This document shows, in pieces, positions 16,411-25,426 of a DNA stretch of 41,305 nucleotides. Positions within the stretch are counted from its first letter, which is position 1, and each line of letters opens with the position of its first letter. This stretch comes from an uncultured Mucispirillum sp. Its GTDB lineage: Bacteria; Chrysiogenota; Deferribacteres; Deferribacterales; Mucispirillaceae. The position numbers and the translations under genes are program-made. The stretch spans positions 1 to 41,305 of the forward strand of contig CAJUJZ010000006.1 of the NCBI GenBank assembly GCA_910586745.1, given 5' to 3'. Under the pieces are notes generated by a model. It saw only the letters and a list, made by a program, of their open reading frames with translations, was not told the DNA's origin and ran no database searches.

Positions 16411-17691
16411 ATGAGAAAACTTAAAATATTAATAATAGTTATAGTTCTTTTAGTGCTTGCAAATATGACAGTTATGGTATTCCTTTCAGGAGGCAGTAAG
16501 ATGGCAGAGAATAATGGTGCTGTAGTTTTAACAAAACATAGAGATTTTACAAAAACAGTTACTATACAATTAATGATAAAAGGCGGCTTATTTGCTGAAA
16601 ATCAGGAAAATAATGGTATAGGCTCACTTTTCAGCAGAGTATGGGTAAAAAGTAATAAAGTGCTTGAAACAGTAGAGTTTTATGGCGGCAGTATAAGTGC
16701 AAAAGTTTCTCCCTTTGCATTAGAAGTAAGGCTTTCTGTGCCAAGTGATAAAATAGAAAATGTTTATAATGATTTTGCAGCATTTTTAGCAGCACCAGAA
16801 TTTAAAGAAGATATTTTTAAAAGAGAAAAAATGCAGCATATAGATGAGCTTAAAACATCCCTTGACAACCCTAACTTAATAGCACAAAATGGGTTTATGG
16901 CTCTTGCATTTAAAGGCTCGCCTTATGAAATGCCTATAGAAGGTAGGATAGAAAGTGTTGAAAAAATAACATTTGAAGATATTAAAAATTACTATAAAAA
17001 TAACATTAAAGCATCATATATAGTGGCTGTTATAGCTGGTAAATTTGATGAAGGGCTTGCAGTTTCATTCAATGCTGCCATTGCAAAACTGGATAAGGGT
17101 TCGCCTTATGTATATGACTGCAGTAATGCTGCTATATTAGAAGAAAGAAGACAGGAAGTAGAAGATTCAAGAATACAGCAGGCAAAAGTATATGTAGGAT
17201 ATACAGCACCGGATGCAAGAAGTGAAGATTATGCAGCATTAAAAGTACTTACAGATATTCTTGGCGGGGGTATGAGTTCCAGGTATTTTACAGAAATTCG
17301 TAAAAATTCAAGCTATGCTTATGCAGTTGGTGCAGGCTACCCTACAAGATACTGTGCTTCAAGATTTTTTGTATCTATGGGGCTTGATTATAAAAATGTA
17401 GAATCAGCAATAAATAAAATAGATGAAATAAACTTAAATCTTGATAAAACAATAACAGAAGAAGAAATAGAAAAAGCAAGAAAATCTATAATAGGTTCAT
17501 CACTTATGGAAACACAGTCAAACGGAAGTGTTGCATGGGTTATGGCATTTTATGAAACAATGGGGCTTGGTGCAGACTACTATGAAAAATATGTAGATAC
17601 ATTAAGGCAGATTAATAAAGATGCACTTTTAAAAGCAGCAGAAATATTTAAAACCCCAAAAGCAGTATACATATTAAAACCAGCACAGTAG
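16411..17691 (+). CDS. Membrane-anchored M16-family peptidase-like protein lacking the zinc motif
   Basis: A 426-residue protein with an N-terminal hydrophobic anchor (residues about 5-25), so the rest is likely periplasmic. Its fold resembles M16 (pitrilysin/MPP) peptidases: VTIQLMIKGGLFAENQENNG in the first half and VYVGYTAPDARSEDYAALKV, then GGGMSSRYFTEIRKNSSYAYAVGAGY, in the second. Where active enzymes have HxxEH after NGI, this protein has S72-x-x-S75-R76, so all three zinc/catalytic residues are absent. It is therefore probably a non-catalytic subunit or a chaperone-like relative. No active M16 partner is in the window. It begins right after purN and 26 bases before ispF. Confidence 0.8.
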   Translation: MRKLKILIIVIVLLVLANMTVMVFLSGGSKMAENNGAVVLTKHRDFTKTVTIQLMIKGGLFAENQENNGIGSLFSRVWVKSNKVLETVEFYGGSISAKVSPFALEVRLSVPSDKIENVYNDFAAFLAAPEFKEDIFKREKMQHIDELKTSLDNPNLIAQNGFMALAFKGSPYEMPIEGRIESVEKITFEDIKNYYKNNIKASYIVAVIAGKFDEGLAVSFNAAIAKLDKGSPYVYDCSNAAILEERRQEVEDSRIQQAKVYVGYTAPDARSEDYAALKVLTDILGGGMSSRYFTEIRKNSSYAYAVGAGYPTRYCASRFFVSMGLDYKNVESAINKIDEINLNLDKTITEEEIEKARKSIIGSSLMETQSNGSVAWVMAFYETMGLGADYYEKYVDTLRQINKDALLKAAEIFKTPKAVYILKPAQ

Positions 17692-17717
17692 CTTGAGAAA
17701 AATAAATTTGTAATGGT

Positions 17718-18206
17718 ATGACTATGGATATTAAATGTGGAATAGGCTTTGATGCTCATAAGTTTGATGAAACAAGAAAACTGTTTTTAGGTGGTATAGA
17801 AATCCCTCACGATAAAGGACTTTTAGGTCACAGCGATGCAGATGTATTAATTCATGCAATTATAGACAGCCTTGCAGGCCCTGCTTTTGGAAAAGATATT
17901 GGTATGCTTTTTCCAGACAGTGATGATGAGTATAAGGATATAGATTCTAAAATACTTCTGCGGCGTGTTTCTGAAATGATATATTATGATGACTGGCGTA
18001 TTTCTCATATTGATGCAGAAATAATTGCTCAAGAGCCAAAGCTTATGCCATATATACCAGAAATGCAGAGAGTTTTGGCTGAGATTATGGGTATAAAAAC
18101 AACATCTATCACTATTAAAGCCACAACTACAGAAAAAATGGGTTTTACAGGCAGAGGGGAAGGAATAGCAGCCCTTGCCTCATCAATATTAATTAAGGGA
18201 GCTTAA
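17718..18206 (+). CDS. ispF: 2-C-methyl-D-erythritol 2,4-cyclodiphosphate synthase
   Basis: A 162-residue MEP-pathway enzyme making the cyclic diphosphate precursor of isoprenoids. Metal ligands Asp12, His14 and His46 are visible in GIGFDAHKF and LLGHSDADVLIHAI, with TTEKMGFTGRGEGIAA near the end. The start may be ATG 17718 or ATG 17724; neither has a strong ribosome binding site, and 17724 fits the family length slightly better. The stop overlaps the RNase J start by one base. uppP, two genes on, uses the downstream isoprenoid product. Confidence 0.95.
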   Translation: MTMDIKCGIGFDAHKFDETRKLFLGGIEIPHDKGLLGHSDADVLIHAIIDSLAGPAFGKDIGMLFPDSDDEYKDIDSKILLRRVSEMIYYDDWRISHIDAEIIAQEPKLMPYIPEMQRVLAEIMGIKTTSITIKATTTEKMGFTGRGEGIAALASSILIKGA

Positions 18207-19855
18207 TGAAAATATCTGTTTCCAGCCTTGGCGGTGCCGGAGAGATAGGAATGAATATGTATATCTATGAAACAGATAGATATGCAGTGATTGTTGATTG
18301 TGGTGTTAAATTTACTAAAAGCGATGAAATAGGCGTTGACCTTATTATTCCAGACTTTTCCTATATAGAAACCATAAAACATAAAAAAATAATGCTGATA
18401 ATAACTCATGCCCATGAGGATCATATTGGAGCAGTGCCTTATTTAATAAAAGAGTACCCAGATACTGCAATAGTATGCGGCAGATATTCATGGGATATTC
18501 TTAATAAAAGGCTTGATGAACATAATGTATCAGTTAATCAAATATATATAGATGACTTTAAGCCATTTGAATGGGGTGATTTTGAAATTACAGCATATCC
18601 TGTAAGCCATTCAATACATGGCACTTATGCAGTTATGCTTAAAATTGCAGAAGACTTTAAAGCTGTGCATATATCGGACTATAAAATAGATTCATCCCCT
18701 GTAACATGCACTCCTTTTCCTCTAAAGGAATTTATAGATTTTGGAAAAGAGGGCATAGATTTATTAATGGCAGATTCTACAAATATAGTAAAAAATGGCT
18801 TTACTAAAGGTGAGCATCAGGTAATAAAAGGTATAGAAGAAGTATTTAAAAAAGCTTCAGGCCGCATATTTTTTACTACATTTGCATCAAATACAGAAAG
18901 ACTGCAGTCAGTATTTAATATGGCAGAAAAATACGGCAGAAAAGTGGCTCTTGAAGGCTCATCTCTCATAAAACATATAGATACAGCAAGGAAACACGGC
19001 AAGCTCATCTTTAATGATGATATATTAATCTCAAGAAAACAGGTTGAAAAACTTGATGATAATAAAATATGCTTTATAGCCACAGGCTCTCAAGGTGAAG
19101 GTGCAAGTGTTATAACAAAAATAGCAGAGAATGACTATTCAAATATAAAAGTCAGGAAAGGCGATACATTTGTATTTTCATCAAGAATAATACCAGGCAA
19201 CGAGCACAGGCTGATATATATTATGAATAATGTATATGAAAAGGGCGGCTCTGTTATAACTGCAGATGATTTGCCTATACATGTTTCAGGACATGCGTCA
19301 AAAGAAGATGCACTTCTTTTATTAAATATATTAAAGCCAAAATATTTAGTGCCAATCCATGGAGAAGTGCAGCATTTAGTAAAGCATAAAAAAATGGCTG
19401 TAGAGCATGGCATGGCAGATGAAAATGTTATTTTCTTTTTAGCAGGTAACAAAATCATTTTTGAAAACAACAGTTTTATAGAAAAGCAGGAAATAACAGC
19501 AGGCAAAAGATATGTTGACTTAAATACAGAGGAATTTTTAACACATGAGGAATTAAAAAAAAGAAAAAAACTTGCAATTAACGGTGCAGTTGTGGTAGTA
19601 AATAGTGCAGAAAATGTAGAAAATATCAATGAAAATGATATAATTATACAGCTGATTGGATTTTCTATTGAAAAAGAATACATAAATATATTAAAACAGT
19701 CAATTATAGAATACTGTCAGAAAGATTCAGGCGGAATAAAACAGAAAGAAGATTTTAATGAGTTTGCAGAGCAGAAAATTAAAAGATTTTTTAAGAAACG
19801 CTTTAGCAAACGGCCGCATATAAGCATAATAAATACATATAACGGAGCAGTATAA
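18206..19855 (+). CDS. rnj: Ribonuclease J (metallo-beta-lactamase/beta-CASP)
   Basis: A 549-residue exo/endoribonuclease of normal length that degrades and matures RNA from 5' ends. The metallo-beta-lactamase motif is H68-A-H70-E-D72-H73, preceded by SLGGAGEIGMNMY and DCGVKF. Later blocks FASNTERLQSVFN, FIATGSQGEG, and VSGHASKEDALLLLNILKP, then PIHGE, belong to the beta-CASP and RNase J signatures. The C-terminal domain ends KRFFKKRFSKRPHISIINTYN. AAGGGAG precedes the start, which overlaps the ispF stop by one base. Presence of RNase J in a diderm is consistent with a non-enterobacterial lineage. Confidence 0.93.
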   Translation: MKISVSSLGGAGEIGMNMYIYETDRYAVIVDCGVKFTKSDEIGVDLIIPDFSYIETIKHKKIMLIITHAHEDHIGAVPYLIKEYPDTAIVCGRYSWDILNKRLDEHNVSVNQIYIDDFKPFEWGDFEITAYPVSHSIHGTYAVMLKIAEDFKAVHISDYKIDSSPVTCTPFPLKEFIDFGKEGIDLLMADSTNIVKNGFTKGEHQVIKGIEEVFKKASGRIFFTTFASNTERLQSVFNMAEKYGRKVALEGSSLIKHIDTARKHGKLIFNDDILISRKQVEKLDDNKICFIATGSQGEGASVITKIAENDYSNIKVRKGDTFVFSSRIIPGNEHRLIYIMNNVYEKGGSVITADDLPIHVSGHASKEDALLLLNILKPKYLVPIHGEVQHLVKHKKMAVEHGMADENVIFFLAGNKIIFENNSFIEKQEITAGKRYVDLNTEEFLTHEELKKRKKLAINGAVVVVNSAENVENINENDIIIQLIGFSIEKEYINILKQSIIEYCQKDSGGIKQKEDFNEFAEQKIKRFFKKRFSKRPHISIINTYNGAV

Positions 19856-19857
19856 TA

Positions 19858-20646
19858 ATGAGTACAATAAATGCAGTAATATTAGGAATTTTACAAGGGC
19901 TTACGGAATTTCTGCCTGTCAGCAGTTCAGGTCACTTAGCGATAGGAAAACATATATTAAATTTTGAAACACCAGATATGCTTTTTGATGTAATGCTTCA
20001 TGTAGCAACATTACTTGTAGTAATAATTTATTTCCGCAGGCGTGTATTTTTAATAATAAAGGCATTTTTTGGTATATTTTTTAAAAGATTTCAAAAAGAT
20101 TACTTTGAAAACAAAAGGTTTCTATGGTGTATTATTATTGCATCAATACCCACAGCCATAATTGGACTTGCATTTGAAAAATATGCACTTGTTTATTTTG
20201 AAACAGTAGTTTTTGTAGGATATGCATTAATTGTAACATCAATTCTTTTAATTATATCAGATAATTTTCACGGCAGAGGCAGATTAACAATGGGCAAAAG
20301 TGTTATAATAGGTATAGCACAGGGTATTGCAGTAACTCCAGGTATTTCAAGAAGCGGCACAACAATAGCTGTAAGCTGTATGCTTGGTATAGAAAGAGAT
20401 GAGGCGGCAGAATTTTCATTCCTGCTTTCAGTGCCTGCAATTCTTGGTGCTATGATTTTACAGATTAAAGATGTAACAGTAACAAGTATAGAAATGCTTA
20501 TACCTTATGGTGTCGGCATGACAGCAGCTTTTGTTTCTGGATTTATAGTAATAGGTATAATGATGGCATTTATTAGAAAAGCTCAGCTTAAATTCTTTGC
20601 TGTATACTGCTTATTATTAGGTTTATTTGTGGTTATCTTCTTATGA
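19858..20646 (+). CDS. uppP: Undecaprenyl-diphosphatase
   Basis: A 262-residue polytopic membrane protein of the BacA/UppP family, which removes a phosphate from undecaprenyl diphosphate to recycle the lipid carrier for peptidoglycan and O-antigen; it is also linked to bacitracin tolerance. The two signature motifs are LTEFLPVSSSGH near residue 15 and TPGISRSGTT near 160. The gene starts 2 bases after RNase J and overlaps ftsK by 4 bases (ATGA). Confidence 0.96.
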   Translation: MSTINAVILGILQGLTEFLPVSSSGHLAIGKHILNFETPDMLFDVMLHVATLLVVIIYFRRRVFLIIKAFFGIFFKRFQKDYFENKRFLWCIIIASIPTAIIGLAFEKYALVYFETVVFVGYALIVTSILLIISDNFHGRGRLTMGKSVIIGIAQGIAVTPGISRSGTTIAVSCMLGIERDEAAEFSFLLSVPAILGAMILQIKDVTVTSIEMLIPYGVGMTAAFVSGFIVIGIMMAFIRKAQLKFFAVYCLLLGLFVVIFL

Positions 20647-23171
20647 AAAAACGCAAAAATACTGTAAGCAAAAACACAGTAAAACACAGCAATCATGACA
20701 AAGGAATATCAAGTGATATTCTTTTGCTTTTTTTTGGATTAATAGCAGTATTTTTTCTGCTTTCTCTGCTTTCATATTCTGAGCAGGACCCAGGATATTC
20801 AACAATAGAGTTCTCAAAATATAATGATATAAGGGCAGAAAATCTGTTTGGCAAGGCAGGAGCTTATGTGGCAGATTTTCTAGGACTTTATTTTGGCTGG
20901 ACTGCCTTATTTATACCATTTCTTTCTATATATATATCAGTGCTTTTATATAGATATAAAAAAGGACTAACATTTATGCTTTCCCCTATTTTAGGGTTTG
21001 TATATGGCATGGGAGTTATAATAAGCCTTGCAATCATAAGCGGACTGATTGGCGGTATGGATTTTTATTTTACAAAGCAGCCTGCAGGTGCCACATTAGG
21101 AGCACTTGGCAGCAGTTTTATACTTTCATTTATGGGTAGAGTCGGTGGCATTATAGTTTTTTCATTTATTACCATAGCATTTGGTATGCTGCTTTTTTCT
21201 ATATCTTTTTCAGATATGGGGCATGGCTTCAGAATGCTTTTTACATATCTTAAAAAGTTTGTGCTTTTTATAAGAGGACTTTTTAATAAAGACAATGAAA
21301 AAGAAGAATATATAGAAGAATATGATGAAGAAGTAAATGATGATGAAGAATATGAAGAAAAACCATCATTAATAGAAAGAATAAAATCATTATTTAAAAG
21401 AGAAAAACAGGAAGAAAAGGCAGAAAGTGCAGAAAAGCCTGTTACGACTTTACAGATTTATGAAAAACAGCCTGAAAAACTGCTTGATAGAGATGAACTT
21501 GAAGCAATATCAAGTATTAAGTTCTTAAACAGTTCAGAAGAACATTTAGCAGAAAAAGATGATGATAATTATATTATAGATATTGAGCCTGAAAGAGAAA
21601 TAAAAGAACATATAAAAGAAGAAACTTTACCTGTTACAGTGGAAGAAAAAATTATAGAGCATCAAGAGCCTTTAATTAAGCAGGCTTACAGTGCAGAAAA
21701 AACTGAAAGTAAAGCAGAATATGAAGAAATAGAAATAAGAGAAATGGAAACTGCTAACAAAGCATTTTTCACTTCCTACAACATACCTTTAAGTATATTA
21801 AAAGACCCTGTAAATAATTTCCGTCTTGACAGCGAAGAAGAAATGAAAGCTCAAGGTGATATATTAACCCAGAAACTTTTAGATTTTGGAATATCTGGTG
21901 TTGTGCGTGCAATACAACCTGGACCTGTTGTTACTATGTTTGAATTTGAACCTGTAGCTGGAACAAGGGTTTCTAAAATTGCATCTCTTGAAAGTGATTT
22001 AGCATTAAGTATGAGTGCATTATCTATCAGGATAATTGCACCTATCCCTGGTAAAAATGCAGTAGGTATTGAAATACCAAATAAAAACAGGCAGTCAGTA
22101 TCTATAAAAGAGTTATTGCAGACAAGTGAGTTTAAAAACAGCAAATCTCCGCTGACTGCTGCATTAGGAAAAGATGTTATAGGCAGACCATATATGTCTG
22201 ATATTTGTAAAATGCCACATTTACTTGTAGCAGGCACAACAGGCAGTGGTAAATCGGTTGGTATTAATACTATGATTTGCTCTATTTTATATAAATCTTC
22301 CCCTGATGAAGTAAAATTTATAATGATAGACCCAAAAATGGTAGAATTAAGCATATATGATGGCATACCGCACTTAATGGCACCAGTTGTAACAGATACA
22401 AGGCTTGCAGCAAGCGTATTAAAAAATGTAGTTGCAGAAATGACAAGAAGATATACTCTTCTTGCAGAGAAAAAGGTCCGAAATTTAGACGGCTATAATG
22501 AAATAATAAAAGATGATGAGCAGGCAGAGAAAATGCCTTATTTAGTAGTTATAGTAGATGAATTTGCAGATTTAATGATGGTTGCTGGCAAAGATGTAGA
22601 AATGTCTATTGCTCGTATTGCTCAAATGGCAAGAGCTGTTGGGATACATTTAATTATAGCAACACAAAGACCTACTACAAATGTAATAACAGGACTTATT
22701 AAAGCAAATATGCCTGCAAGGCTTTCATTTAAAGTATCTCAGAAAAATGATTCTCGTGTAATAATAGACCAGAATGGAGCAGATACACTTTTAGGCATGG
22801 GGGACAGCCTTTTTATCCCACCTGGCACAAGTGATGCACTTCGCATACATGGTGCATTCGTATCAGATGATGAAGTAAGAGCTATTGTAGAGTATCTTCA
22901 TGAGCAGTATGGAGAGCCAGAATATAATATGGCTATGGTGCAGGAAGTGCGGGAAAGTGGCACAGCAGGTGAAGATGAAGACGAGGATGTGCTTTATCAG
23001 CAGGCAGTAGATGCTGTTATGGATAAAGGCACTGCATCAATATCTATGATACAAAGAATGTTTAAAATAGGCTACAACAGGGCTGCCCGTATTGTTGAAA
23101 TGATGGAAGCCCGCGGAATATTAGAGCCAAGTGACGGCACTGCAAAACCAAGGAAAGTTATCAGAAGGTAA
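20643..23171 (+). CDS. ftsK: FtsK/SpoIIIE-type DNA translocase
   Basis: An 842-residue septal DNA pump. Four or so membrane segments lie in residues 25-195, followed by an acidic linker (about 215-375), then the RecA-like motor with Walker A AGTTGSGKS near 535 and Walker B VVIVDEFADLMM near 635. The C-terminal gamma winged-helix domain (AVDAVMDKGTASISMIQRMFKIGYNRAARI) reads KOPS-type polar sequences and contacts XerD in E. coli. GMGDSLFIPPG and RLSFKVSQKNDSRVI are typical. The start overlaps the uppP stop as ATGA. Confidence 0.96.
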   Translation: MKKRKNTVSKNTVKHSNHDKGISSDILLLFFGLIAVFFLLSLLSYSEQDPGYSTIEFSKYNDIRAENLFGKAGAYVADFLGLYFGWTALFIPFLSIYISVLLYRYKKGLTFMLSPILGFVYGMGVIISLAIISGLIGGMDFYFTKQPAGATLGALGSSFILSFMGRVGGIIVFSFITIAFGMLLFSISFSDMGHGFRMLFTYLKKFVLFIRGLFNKDNEKEEYIEEYDEEVNDDEEYEEKPSLIERIKSLFKREKQEEKAESAEKPVTTLQIYEKQPEKLLDRDELEAISSIKFLNSSEEHLAEKDDDNYIIDIEPEREIKEHIKEETLPVTVEEKIIEHQEPLIKQAYSAEKTESKAEYEEIEIREMETANKAFFTSYNIPLSILKDPVNNFRLDSEEEMKAQGDILTQKLLDFGISGVVRAIQPGPVVTMFEFEPVAGTRVSKIASLESDLALSMSALSIRIIAPIPGKNAVGIEIPNKNRQSVSIKELLQTSEFKNSKSPLTAALGKDVIGRPYMSDICKMPHLLVAGTTGSGKSVGINTMICSILYKSSPDEVKFIMIDPKMVELSIYDGIPHLMAPVVTDTRLAASVLKNVVAEMTRRYTLLAEKKVRNLDGYNEIIKDDEQAEKMPYLVVIVDEFADLMMVAGKDVEMSIARIAQMARAVGIHLIIATQRPTTNVITGLIKANMPARLSFKVSQKNDSRVIIDQNGADTLLGMGDSLFIPPGTSDALRIHGAFVSDDEVRAIVEYLHEQYGEPEYNMAMVQEVRESGTAGEDEDEDVLYQQAVDAVMDKGTASISMIQRMFKIGYNRAARIVEMMEARGILEPSDGTAKPRKVIRR

Positions 23172-23174
23172 TAT

Positions 23175-23432
23175 ATGGCACATATTTCAGTTGATTTACC
23201 AAGTATAAGTCAGGCACAGAAGAAAAAGTTAATAGAAAGTATGCAGGAAATATTATCAGAAATAGCAGAAATAGATAAAAATGAAATATCTGTTTCACTT
23301 CATGAACTGCCAAGAGAAAATATGAATATATATGAAAGCAGTGCAGAAAGTAAAAAGTTAGAAAAAAGCAAAGAAAAAACAGCAGCAAAAGAATTAAAGA
23401 AAAAGTCATTTTTTAAAGAAATGTTTCCATAG
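23175..23432 (+). CDS. 4-oxalocrotonate tautomerase-like small protein without Pro1
   Basis: An 85-residue protein. Residues 1-60 follow the 4-OT pattern: a short strand (HISVDLP), a helix (SQAQKKKLIESMQEILSEIA) and a second strand (EISVSLHELP). In active tautomerases the residue exposed after Met removal is Pro; here the second codon is GCA (Ala). A Lys/Glu-rich tail of about 25 residues follows, ending KKSFFKEMFP. So the fold may be kept while the classic chemistry is lost. The start has AGAAGG at 23163-23168, overlapping the ftsK end; the gene begins 3 bases after ftsK and is likely co-transcribed. The assignment is by pattern only. Confidence 0.6.
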   Translation: MAHISVDLPSISQAQKKKLIESMQEILSEIAEIDKNEISVSLHELPRENMNIYESSAESKKLEKSKEKTAAKELKKKSFFKEMFP

Positions 23433-23487
23433 AAAAACTGAATGATATGTTCTAATATTATATAAAGCATGGTGGGAATTTTAAAAC

Positions 23488-24534
23488 ATGGATAACCTTG
23501 TTGATGATTACAGTGAAATTAAACAATGTTTTTATAAAAATGAATACTACTCTGTTAGAGATAATGGGGCTGTTTTTCGTCATGCAAAAAATAAGTCAAA
23601 ACCAAGAAAGTATGATGAATATTGGACATTTGGCATGAAGAATAAACAAGGCTATATGTATATTGGCGAACATAGAGTTCATATAATTGTGGCAACCGCT
23701 TTCTATGGTGAAAATGATTCAAAAAAATATGTTGTTGACCATATAGATACAAATAGATGTAATAATAGAGTAGAAAATTTACGCTGGTTTACACGGCTTG
23801 AAAATGTTTTCAATAATCCTGTAACTTTAAAAAAGATAACTTATTTATGTGGTGGTGATATTCAGAAATTTTTAGATAATCCGAGCTGTCTCAAAGATAT
23901 TATTGGAAATAATCAAGATGTATCGTGGATGAGAACAGTTTCAGCTGATGAGGCAAAAGCTGCATATAAAAAAATAATGCAGTTGAATAATAATTCTATA
24001 CAAAAAATATCTGATGAGAAAAAAAGGAAATCAGGCATTGGAGAATGGATATTTAAAGAAAATGACTATGATTATAAGCCTATAAAATTGACAGATAATT
24101 ATTACAATTTTGAAGAACGAAAAACAGATATTTCTATGAAAGAAAATAAAAACATTTTTATAGATTCTTTAACACCTAATGCTATTCAAAAAAACTGGAC
24201 AACACCAACATATTTTCCGCTATGTCCTGATTTTAATACAGCTAATACATTAGATACATATTATATAAAACTTAGAAAAAATATTGTAATAAGTGAAAAT
24301 TATCATTCAACACATATTATTAAGGATTATGTTATGTATGATAATATGATAATTATAAGAACTGAAGCAGAAAATAATATAAAACCATATGGGATAATGT
24401 ATATAACATTAGAAAATGGTAAATATATTCATGAAGGAAATACTTTTTTTAAAAGACGAGGAGCTAAAAAAGCATTTACTTTGGCTCAAAATAAAGAATG
24501 GAAAGGATTAGATGGTATAGATGATTACTGTTGA
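23488..24534 (+). CDS. Free-standing HNH endonuclease-like protein (NUMOD4 plus HNH)
   Basis: A 348-residue protein. Residues about 18-75 look like a NUMOD4-type module (YYSVRDNGAVFRH..GY..HRVHIIVATAF), followed by an HNH nuclease core VVDHIDTNRCNNRVENLRWF with Asp84-His85, Asn93 and Asn97. This arrangement is typical of phage and mobile-intron homing endonucleases. The remaining 240 residues include a predicted helical segment (SADEAKAAYKKIMQL) and a C-terminal part ending in a Lys-rich stretch before WKGLDGIDDYC that I do not recognise. GGTGGGA at 23471-23477 precedes the start. It is not inside an intron or intein that I can see; it sits in the gap between a rightward housekeeping run and a leftward one, and its composition is poorer in the GCA/GCAG wording of its neighbours, suggesting acquisition. 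Confidence 0.75.
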   Translation: MDNLVDDYSEIKQCFYKNEYYSVRDNGAVFRHAKNKSKPRKYDEYWTFGMKNKQGYMYIGEHRVHIIVATAFYGENDSKKYVVDHIDTNRCNNRVENLRWFTRLENVFNNPVTLKKITYLCGGDIQKFLDNPSCLKDIIGNNQDVSWMRTVSADEAKAAYKKIMQLNNNSIQKISDEKKRKSGIGEWIFKENDYDYKPIKLTDNYYNFEERKTDISMKENKNIFIDSLTPNAIQKNWTTPTYFPLCPDFNTANTLDTYYIKLRKNIVISENYHSTHIIKDYVMYDNMIIIRTEAENNIKPYGIMYITLENGKYIHEGNTFFKRRGAKKAFTLAQNKEWKGLDGIDDYC

Positions 24535-24550
24535 TGGATTACAATCTTTC

Positions 24551-24570
24551 TTATATTGAAAATATAATTT
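24551..24570. terminator. A/T-only hairpin between convergent genes
   Basis: TTATATT (24551-24557) and AATATAA (24561-24567) form a 7-bp stem with a 3-base loop, then TTT. It lies in the 39-base gap between the HNH gene and coaE and could end transcripts from either side, but a stem of only A-T pairs is weak. Confidence 0.3.
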
Positions 24571-24573
24571 AAT

Positions 24574-25197
24574 TCAATTATGCTTTTCTCCATAGTTTAT
24601 CTGCATTATTAAGTTATGCACTCTTTTTACTTCATTATATAAATCATCAAGAGTTGAAGAATTATCTATTATAAAATCAGCATATTTCAGTCGCTCAGCA
24701 TTTGGCATTTGATAATACACTATATTTTTTACTTTTTCTTCGCTGAAATTATCTCTCTGCATTACTCTTTTTACCTGTATTTCATCTGGGCAGGATATAA
24801 CTATTAATGCATCATATTTATCAATGCTTTTACTTTCTATAATTAATGCAGCATGGGTAATAACTACAGCTTTATCATTTCTGCCAAATATTTTAGAGCG
24901 TTCTTTTTTTTCATATTTATATATGGCAGGATGCACTATATTTTCAAGCATTTTTAATTTTTCTTTATTATTAAAAACAATATGACCAAGTTTCTTTCTT
25001 AATATATTACCCTGTTCATCTAATATACTTTCTCCAAAAACAGAGACTATTTTTTCATAAGCTGGCTCGCCTTTTTCCATAACTTTTCTGCTGGAAACAT
25101 CAGAATCAATAGTATAAAACCCTAGCTGATTAAACATCTCTGCCACTTTATTTTTGCCGCAGCCTATACCGCCAGTCATACCAATATTACGCATCAT
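24574..25197 (-). CDS. coaE: Dephospho-CoA kinase
   Basis: A 207-residue P-loop kinase performing the last step of CoA synthesis. The N-terminus IGMTGGIGCGKNKVAEMF is the nucleotide loop; DSDVSSRKVM carries the conserved Asp, and ENIVHPAIY, VVITHAALIIES and IVISCPDEIQVKRVMQRD are family blocks. One oddity is that Walker A reads GCGKN, with Asn16 where Ser or Thr normally binds Mg-ATP. Two ATGs open the gene (25197, 25194); either overlaps the upstream gene by about 10 bases. It is the last gene of a leftward four-gene group. Confidence 0.92.
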   Translation of the reverse strand: MMRNIGMTGGIGCGKNKVAEMFNQLGFYTIDSDVSSRKVMEKGEPAYEKIVSVFGESILDEQGNILRKKLGHIVFNNKEKLKMLENIVHPAIYKYEKKERSKIFGRNDKAVVITHAALIIESKSIDKYDALIVISCPDEIQVKRVMQRDNFSEEKVKNIVYYQMPNAERLKYADFIIDNSSTLDDLYNEVKRVHNLIMQINYGEKHN

Positions 25198-25426
25198 AAA
25201 GCTCTTTAATAATTTCTATTTGTTCTTCTTTAGATAATGAAGATAAAAAGTAGCAGAAATAATCTGCCTGAAAATCTCTGCAAACCTGCGGCCTGTTTTC
25301 ATAATCACCGCATCTGCCATTAGGAAGTAAGTGTCTGCATGGCTCGCCTGCTTTTTTATTAAGTGAAGATATGCTGTAAGCTGTGCAGCATGTGCCGCAC
25401 ATATCACATTCTATTTTGTTATTCAT
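25187..25426 (-). CDS. YkgJ-type cysteine-cluster protein (Zn/Fe-chelating domain)
   Basis: A 79-residue protein with Cys7, Cys10, Cys13 and Cys14 (CDMCGTCC), then PCRHLLPNGRCGDYENRPQVCRDF. This is the CxxCxxCC family annotated as a putative metal-chelating domain; its biochemical role is not established. The start is set at ATG 25426 because that gives an ATGA overlap with the upstream FAH gene; an upstream ATG at 25444 would add six residues. It overlaps coaE slightly, so the two are likely translated in series. Confidence 0.85.
   Translation of the reverse strand: MNNKIECDMCGTCCTAYSISSLNKKAGEPCRHLLPNGRCGDYENRPQVCRDFQADYFCYFLSSLSKEEQIEIIKELYDA

Noticed and set aside
17259..17268. Second G-run as a phase-variation tract in the M16-like gene
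   Set aside because: Only five consecutive G, encoding a common Gly-Gly pair; too short for frequent slippage.
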